NCBI GenBank assembly: GCA_016928995.1
Contig: JAFGJS010000142.1
Coordinates: 1 to 47,899 of the forward strand
Source of the DNA: Candidatus Sumerlaeota bacterium
GTDB taxonomy: Bacteria; Sumerlaeota; Sumerlaeia; JAFGJS01
Direction of reading: 5' to 3'
DNA length: 47,899 nucleotides
Positions within the stretch are counted from its first letter, which is position 1; each line of letters starts with the position of its first letter. This document shows positions 43,994-47,899 of the stretch, one piece after another. The notes beneath the pieces are model-generated. The model was not told the DNA's origin. It saw only the letters and a program-made list of their open reading frames with translations, and did not search any database. A program made the position numbers and the translations under genes.

Positions 43994-44069
43994 TGGGGAG
44001 TGGTGCAATTGGCAGCGCGCCTGACTCTGGATCAGGAAGTTGGAGGTTCGAGCCCTCCCTCCCCAGCCA
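43994..44069 (+). tRNA. tRNA-Gln (anticodon CTG)
   Basis: 76 nt including an encoded CCA. The acceptor stem TGGGGAG pairs with CTCCCCA. The anticodon stem CCTGA/TCAGG holds the loop CTCTGGA, giving anticodon CTG (44027-44029) for CAG codons. The T arm GGAGG-TTCGAGC-CCTCC is perfect. The U1 start is typical of tRNA-Gln. Confidence 0.96.
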
Positions 44070-44229
44070 AACCAACCTGAATAAATCCAACCCTTTGTGA
44101 AATTATCCGATCAAGAGCCGAATTTGTTTTTACGGCTTCAATCGGGCTTGATTCCGGCAACATTCTGGCAACAATAAGGCAATGATGGGATCCCCCCTGT
44201 TTGCCGTGGCGACATGGAGTGGGGGATTT
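44032..44229 (-). pseudogene. Open reading tail ending inside tRNA-Gln; possible recombinase relic
   Basis: A 66-codon stretch with no start codon of its own lies between in-frame TGA stops. It contains LIVARMLPESSPIEAVKTNS and ends GLAGEGGLEPPTS, with the last residues read from the antisense of the tRNA. Tyrosine recombinases of elements integrated at tRNA genes often end in such antisense-tRNA tails. No catalytic block of an integrase is left, and the evidence is only this tail and its position. Confidence 0.25.
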
Positions 44230-45080
44230 TCATTCATGGATTCACGGATTGAATTCCCGCCTCGTCATTAATTGACTGACGATGCTTTCAGAGTTGAAGC
44301 GTGCTTACATGAACAAGATTCGATCGGCGCAATGCGGAAAAAGAGCAGGATGATCAATGGCTTGAATCCAATCTGCGAACTTTGACATGTAGCGGTCGGC
44401 AATCTGAAAGCATATCAATAAAATGCTGAATGGGATTCTGCCCTTAGTGATCGGAGGCATACTGAGCGAGAACATCGCTCCAAAATTGCGTTATCTTCGC
44501 CTTGATTCTTGACGGACTGCATAAGTCATTTCTTGCGCTCTCGAAAGAATCTTTGATTTGTTTCTTACGTGTACGTCCTATCGTTTTTTTTCAGCAATAA
44601 TAGTGCTATCATCGTGGCGTTCTCGCACACGGCGATGACGGCTTGTGTTGTTTTCATGGCTCTATCCTGGTTTTTTTACATTATCCAAAAAGAAAGAACC
44701 GCGATAATATTTTGAGGCTTTATTCAGTTAAGAAGCAAAGTGTGGTTTGATCGCTTCTGGAAAACTACCAGATATGATATTTATGCAGATCAAGTTTATT
44801 TCGTGGATTCAATAGACGGTTCAGCAACGACTTTGGGATCTATCAGCATGTTTTTGCATCTCACACATAATTCAAAATAGTGGTGATATGTATTTTTATG
44901 CATAATTTTAAGATTTCACTTGAAATCGTCAATTTCTCTCTGTTAGGTTAGTTCTGTGGTATGTAAATGAGTTGTGCAAAATAAACATTAAAGTTTGCAG
45001 TTATTTCAAAATTATCGATTTACGCATTATTTAGATTTTCCCCGATAGTCATCTTTGAATCCATTTTGAAGGAGCCGGTC
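44070..45080. other. Gene-poor AT-rich region downstream of tRNA-Gln
   Basis: About 1 kb with no clear gene, visibly richer in A+T than the rest of the window. It contains the terminator at 44190-44231 and two small open frames worth noting. One, at 44565-44657 (minus), encodes 30 aa starting MKTTQAVIAVCENATMIALL. The other, at 44740-44871 (plus, GTG start), encodes 43 aa including WFDRFWKTTRYDIYADQVYF. Neither has a ribosome binding site. The composition and emptiness fit a decayed insertion beside the tRNA. Confidence 0.5.
44190..44231 (+). terminator. Terminator after tRNA-Gln
   Basis: ATCCCCC (44190-44196) pairs with GGGGGAT (44221-44227), followed by TTTTC. The intervening loop is long (24 bases). 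Confidence 0.5.
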
Positions 45081-45962
45081 ATGCGTTTCGAAGCCGAACT
45101 TTCCCGTCCCATATCCCGTATTATTATGTTATTCATTGTCATATCTATGATTATCTTCGCGCCGCGGGGGGGCGTTGCGGCGACATGGACCATTGGGAGC
45201 GGGGGGGATTTTGGGGCGCTGGCCGAGGCGCTGGGTTCGGCGTCGGTGGGGGAGGGGGATACGCTGGAACTGGCGACGGGGGCGCATGCTTGCGGGGCTT
45301 TGACGTGGACGAAGCGGGTGAGCATCACGGGGGCGGAGGGCACGGGCGTTGGATCGGGGCGCGGAGTGGGCTTGGGCGTGGGTGTAGGTTCAGGCTCCGG
45401 GTTCCGGGTTCCGGGGTTTGGGCTTGCGCCGTGGTGGGCGCTGCGGGCGGTTTGGAATGTGCGGCAGGTTCCCTGGCGTGTGCGTTTTTTTCCAGGCGCA
45501 TGGCGCGCATGCTGGTGCATGTGGAGGGTGCGCTTGGAACGATACGGCTCGTTCTTGAGTGAATGGAACAGCTGCCAGAGGGCATGCCGTGGTTGCCAAT
45601 GTGGATGGCGAAGGTGCCTTCGTCGATTGCGGACGTGCCAAGGAGTCCGGCCCGCATGGCGAAATGGATACGGCAGCAACCTAGGCGCATACCCTTTGTG
45701 CCTTAACTCATATGATATGTGCTCAGGCAAATGTGGTTTATTCCTTGGAATGCACGATATATTCCTTGGCAAGAATCGCTCATGCCACGGCACCTGTGGC
45801 ATATTCCTTGGAGTATATCGATTATTTTTTGCAACGTGTTTTATGCTCCTTGGAATTTGTCGTACATTTTCCCGCTTCTATTTGGATAAGTCGCGGTTTA
45901 ATGCGCTTAATTTCAATGATATACGGATTTTATTGTTTCATGCTGGAGTCGAGCCAAGATGA
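45081..45962 (+). CDS. Secreted beta-helix-like N-terminus running into a 21-bp repeat array (possibly a pseudogene)
   Basis: The frame from ATG 45081 (AAGGAG upstream) encodes 293 aa. Residues 1-34 are a signal peptide. Residues about 35-90 read like the start of a pectin-lyase-type beta-helix (WTIGSGGDFGALAEALGSAS, GEGDTLELATGAHACG, LTWTKRVSITGAEG). After about residue 93 the sequence turns into Gly/Val-rich GVGSGRGVGLGVGVGSGSG over a G-rich run at 45350-45420. From about residue 130 it becomes Trp/Cys/Arg-rich heptapeptides (CGLFLGM, HDIFLGK, CGIFLGV) dictated by the 21-bp array. The array keeps this frame and one minus-strand frame open, so coding here is uncertain. A real repeat protein, or a beta-helix gene broken by repeat expansion, are both possible. 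Confidence 0.4.
   Translation: MRFEAELSRPISRIIMLFIVISMIIFAPRGGVAATWTIGSGGDFGALAEALGSASVGEGDTLELATGAHACGALTWTKRVSITGAEGTGVGSGRGVGLGVGVGSGSGFRVPGFGLAPWWALRAVWNVRQVPWRVRFFPGAWRACWCMWRVRLERYGSFLSEWNSCQRACRGCQCGWRRCLRRLRTCQGVRPAWRNGYGSNLGAYPLCLNSYDMCSGKCGLFLGMHDIFLGKNRSCHGTCGIFLGVYRLFFATCFMLLGICRTFSRFYLDKSRFNALNFNDIRILLFHAGVEPR
45466..45885. repeat. Degenerate 21-bp tandem array, about 20 units
   Basis: Cutting the sequence every 21 bases, with units starting at 45466+21n, aligns a conserved core [T/G]CC[T/A][T/A]GG at unit positions 4-10, then a more variable 10-11 bases. The best copies, TATTCCTTGG at 45739, 45760 and 45802 and TGCTCCTTGG at 45844, are spaced 21, 42 and 42 bp. Others include GTGCCAAGG (45635), CATGCCACGG (45781) and TGTGCTCAGG (45718). 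In many units CC-NN-GG can form a tiny hairpin (TGCCACGGCA, TTCCTTGGAA). Copies to the left are more diverged. There are no flanking cas-like genes. Confidence 0.75.
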
Positions 45963-46085
45963 AAAGTTTGGATTGACAGCCGCATGGAATGATATAGACT
46001 GACTCATAGGTTTTCAATGATGCAACCGCATACAAGGCGGTGGATTTTTCATCCGCTTCAATCCATACAACCCAAGGAGCATATC

Positions 46086-46760
46086 ATGCCGGACTTTATT
46101 CCACAACAGGACGCCGAGTTTGACGAGTGGCTGGCGGGCTACAACACCTACGCGCAGGCGAACGGAGCACGGCTAGGATTGGACGAGGGTCAACTGCTGG
46201 AACTCGCCGGGGCTAATACGAACTTTCATGACTCTTTAGTGTCTTTGCTTGCCTCGAAAGCCACAACGCGCGGCTGGACCGTGACGAAAAATGAGAACAA
46301 GAGCGACGCCAAGGACGTGGTTCGCGCACTGACGCGCATCATCCAGGCCAACCCCGCGACGACGGATGCGGATCGCCGTGCGCTGGGCATCACTGTGGCC
46401 GACGAAAAACCCACGGTTGGCGGTGGAGCGCAATTGGACGCGGCCATCGCCTCGCCGCTGATCCGCCTCGACTGGAGCCAGCGCGGGCAAATCACGATTC
46501 ACTTCGGTCCGAATCCAGCCAACGAACGGGAAAACGGCCTGCCGCGCGGCATGAAAGGCGCGAAACTTTGGTATGCTTGGGGCGGAATTCCGGAAAACGA
46601 GGACGACTGGCGCTGGCTTGGTGACGACACCAACAGCCCCTACACCCACAACATCCCGGCAGACAAGGCCGGCGTTGTCGCCTATAAAGCGCAATACTTC
46701 GACGCCCGCATGAACCTTGGGCCCTTCAGCGATCCCGCCACGGCAACTGTGACGGTGTGA
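46086..46760 (+). CDS. Conserved hypothetical protein (PDFIPxxDAEFxxW family)
   Basis: 224 aa from ATG 46086, with AAGGAG upstream; the longer frame from 46017 lacks a site. It starts MPDFIPQQDAEFDEWLAGYN, has a helical first half with RALTRIIQANPATTDADRRA and LGITVADEKPT, then a beta-rich second half ending YKAQYFDARMNLGPFSDPAT. I have seen this layout (a four-helix part, the QANPAVTDAxRAALGI block, then a fibronectin-like end) in uncharacterised proteins from varied environmental bacteria. There is no signal peptide and no catalytic motif. Function unknown. GC-rich like the main chromosome although it lies in the AT-rich tail of the window. Confidence 0.72.
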   Translation: MPDFIPQQDAEFDEWLAGYNTYAQANGARLGLDEGQLLELAGANTNFHDSLVSLLASKATTRGWTVTKNENKSDAKDVVRALTRIIQANPATTDADRRALGITVADEKPTVGGGAQLDAAIASPLIRLDWSQRGQITIHFGPNPANERENGLPRGMKGAKLWYAWGGIPENEDDWRWLGDDTNSPYTHNIPADKAGVVAYKAQYFDARMNLGPFSDPATATVTV

Positions 46761-46819
46761 TGCTATCGTCTTGATGTATTGTTCTTCTAACGTTGCGGAT
46801 CAGCGGATCAGGCGCGCAA

Positions 46820-47093
46820 TCAAGTGTCGCCTGCATTTGGCAAGTTACGCTCATCTTCTGTTTTCGAGAATTCATAGACTGCCCCACCGCCGATCACGAC
46901 CAAGCCGGCGATCAGCGCCAGTGTGGCCCAAATTGTTAGACCATTGCCGGATGTGAGCATACGCGTCTTGAAACAAGCGTTCGCTCAAACCAATCAGTCT
47001 TCCCGTGATGAAGATTCCGGTCGCAATATAGCATGTGGCATATAAGAAGGCCGCCACAAAGATGAGCATATATCCATCTATATCACATCTCAT
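46820..47093 (-). pseudogene. Small two-helix membrane protein gene, apparently frameshifted
   Basis: The ATG at 47093 has an excellent site (AGGAGGAG). The first frame gives MLIFVAAFLYATCYIATGIF, one membrane helix, then GRLIGLSERLFQ. Past about 46975 it becomes Arg/Trp-rich and stops at 46872. Another frame, open from before 46960 down to 46820, gives LTIWATLALIAGLVVIGGGA and VYEFSKTEDERN, a clean second membrane helix with a charged tail and no ribosome binding site of its own. The simplest reading is one gene of about 85-90 codons with a single-base indel near 46960-46980, real or from sequencing. Two overlapping genes are the alternative. Function unknown. Confidence 0.6.
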
Positions 47094-47130
47094 TTATTCT
47101 CCTCCTGCATAATAGACCATATACTCGATT

Positions 47131-47826
47131 TCACGGAATAATAATAATAGGAATGGTGATCTCAGGCTCTAGCGAACTATCAGTCTTTAACGTAATAAAT
47201 GCATGTAAATAACCCTTGTTCGTGATTGCTTTTTTAAGTTTGACGGTCAACGTCTGATAATCCGAATCTGGATTTGTCGCCAAGATTAGTTGAATATCGT
47301 TTCTCATTTCATCAAGATTTGCTTCAATGACCTTTGATATTGCGCTTGTCGGACGGTAGATTCGAACATTTTTTGAAAAGAATCCGCCTTCAACATAATC
47401 TATTTCAGAAGCCTTTATGAGAATTTTATCTGGAACTATGAGAAATGTAGGATATAGTATCTGCGCACGCACATATAATGTGTAGTTTAGTAGGCCATTG
47501 TTGGCCGTGATAAAGATTTGTTTCTTGAATCTTCCTTTTTGTTCATCGAAATTAAATTCGATAAATATGCTTGATTCTTCTCTGGGAGCAATTTCCTTGG
47601 GATAACTAGCAATCCTCATACATTTGGAACAGGAAACTTTAATATCATCAATGATGAGCGGCTCTATCCCAATATTTTTTATTGGAAATTCATAAGTGGT
47701 CGTTTCACCTAATAAATATTCCCCGATATGCCATGGATTCTGTTGAAAATAAATTTCAGGCGCTCTCGTTCTGCCGAGGGTTAAAGACATCACAAGCACA
47801 AAGATTGTAAAGATTCCCGGATTCAA
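47131..47826 (-). CDS. DUF1573-like exported protein
   Basis: 231 aa. The only start that keeps the hydrophobic leader (FTIFVLVMSLTLGRT) is TTG 47826, with a weak site; an in-frame stop lies 9 codons upstream, next to a run of eight C (plus strand), so the true 5' end may be lost to an indel. The body is an immunoglobulin-like fold: YLLGETTTYEFPIKNIGIEP, LIIDDIKVSCSKCMRI, IAPREESSIFIEFNFDEQKG. The cysteine pair SCSKC stands where DUF1573 proteins have SCGC. Such domains are common in exported proteins of Bacteroidetes and PVC-type bacteria. The gene is AT-rich, unlike most of the window. Confidence 0.68.
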   Translation of the reverse strand: MNPGIFTIFVLVMSLTLGRTRAPEIYFQQNPWHIGEYLLGETTTYEFPIKNIGIEPLIIDDIKVSCSKCMRIASYPKEIAPREESSIFIEFNFDEQKGRFKKQIFITANNGLLNYTLYVRAQILYPTFLIVPDKILIKASEIDYVEGGFFSKNVRIYRPTSAISKVIEANLDEMRNDIQLILATNPDSDYQTLTVKLKKAITNKGYLHAFITLKTDSSLEPEITIPIIIIP

Positions 47827-47899
47827 CTTCCAAGTGCCCCCCCCACGGGGTGGTCACGTGTTCTTTGAGAATACAACTGCTGGCGTGGCGAAGCCAAGC

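Noticed and set aside
45020-45802. A 260-codon minus-strand frame with heptads such as IPRN and TPWH
   Set aside because: Not rejected firmly. It is open because the 21-bp period is a multiple of three and lacks stops in this phase. Its far end reads the antisense of a good signal peptide and beta-helix start, so I do not call it a gene.
45466-45885. The 21-bp array as a CRISPR array
   Set aside because: Repeats are only 7-11 bp and strongly diverged, spacers about 10 bp, with no leader and no cas genes. It does not fit any known CRISPR type.

Overview
The window is a chromosomal piece of moderately high GC from an uncultured Gram-negative-type bacterium. It carries housekeeping genes (rnhB, rpoN, tsaB/tsaE, hemA, nadE, pgk, tRNA-Gln) among many secreted lectin-like proteins: LamG-like, ricin, malectin and cohesin-like domains, a pseudopilin segment fused to a large exported protein, and a Lys/Ala-only histone-H1-like protein. 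This mix, with short intergenic palindromes and hexanucleotide islands, recalls deep uncultured phyla such as Sumerlaeota, Hydrogenedentota or the PVC group. That placement is inference; there is no rRNA here to settle it.

Layout. 1-3.5 kb: two minus-strand secreted glycoside hydrolases, a GH51-type arabinofuranosidase with a malectin-like insert (cut by the window edge) and a clan GH-A-like enzyme with ricin and LamG-like modules. 3.7-10.7 kb: minus-strand rnhB, an AT-rich Fic protein, a YihY/BrkB membrane protein overlapping a RecB-like nuclease with four Fe-S-type cysteines, and a glycosyltransferase overlapping a membrane protein. 10.9-16.4 kb: rpoN, a 5'-nucleotidase, the histone-like gene, a LmbE/PIG-L deacetylase and a GmhB-like phosphatase. 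16.6-20.1 kb: tandem paralogues combining a LamG-like region, a CBM-like region and a thioredoxin-like region without CXXC. 20.2-23.9 kb: a minus-strand run of tsaB, tsaE and a cohesin-like secreted protein, then a duplicated Sm-like-fold protein.

24.1-28.0 kb is an L-arabinose ABC importer, araG-araH-araF, the metabolic partner of the arabinofuranosidase at the left edge. 28.0-34.6 kb holds a GT83-type transferase, a HemX/CcsA-like protein, hemA, a TPR-methyltransferase fusion and nadE. 34.9-43.7 kb holds a GAF histidine kinase, pgk, a ComF-type phosphoribosyltransferase, the DUF3352-like/pseudopilin fusion, a GGQ release-factor-like protein, a dolichol-phosphate-mannose-synthase-like glycosyltransferase and a double-parvulin foldase.

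From tRNA-Gln (43,994) onward the character changes. The DNA becomes AT-rich and gene-poor, with an antisense reading tail that ends inside the tRNA (a possible recombinase relic), a beta-helix-like gene that runs into a degenerate array of about 20 units with an exact 21-bp period, a frameshifted small membrane gene and a DUF1573-like protein. The 21-bp array (about 45,466-45,885) is the least explained structure in the window. Second are intergenic hexanucleotide islands at 26.76, 34.63 and 37.68 kb, two of which fold back as long inverted repeats.
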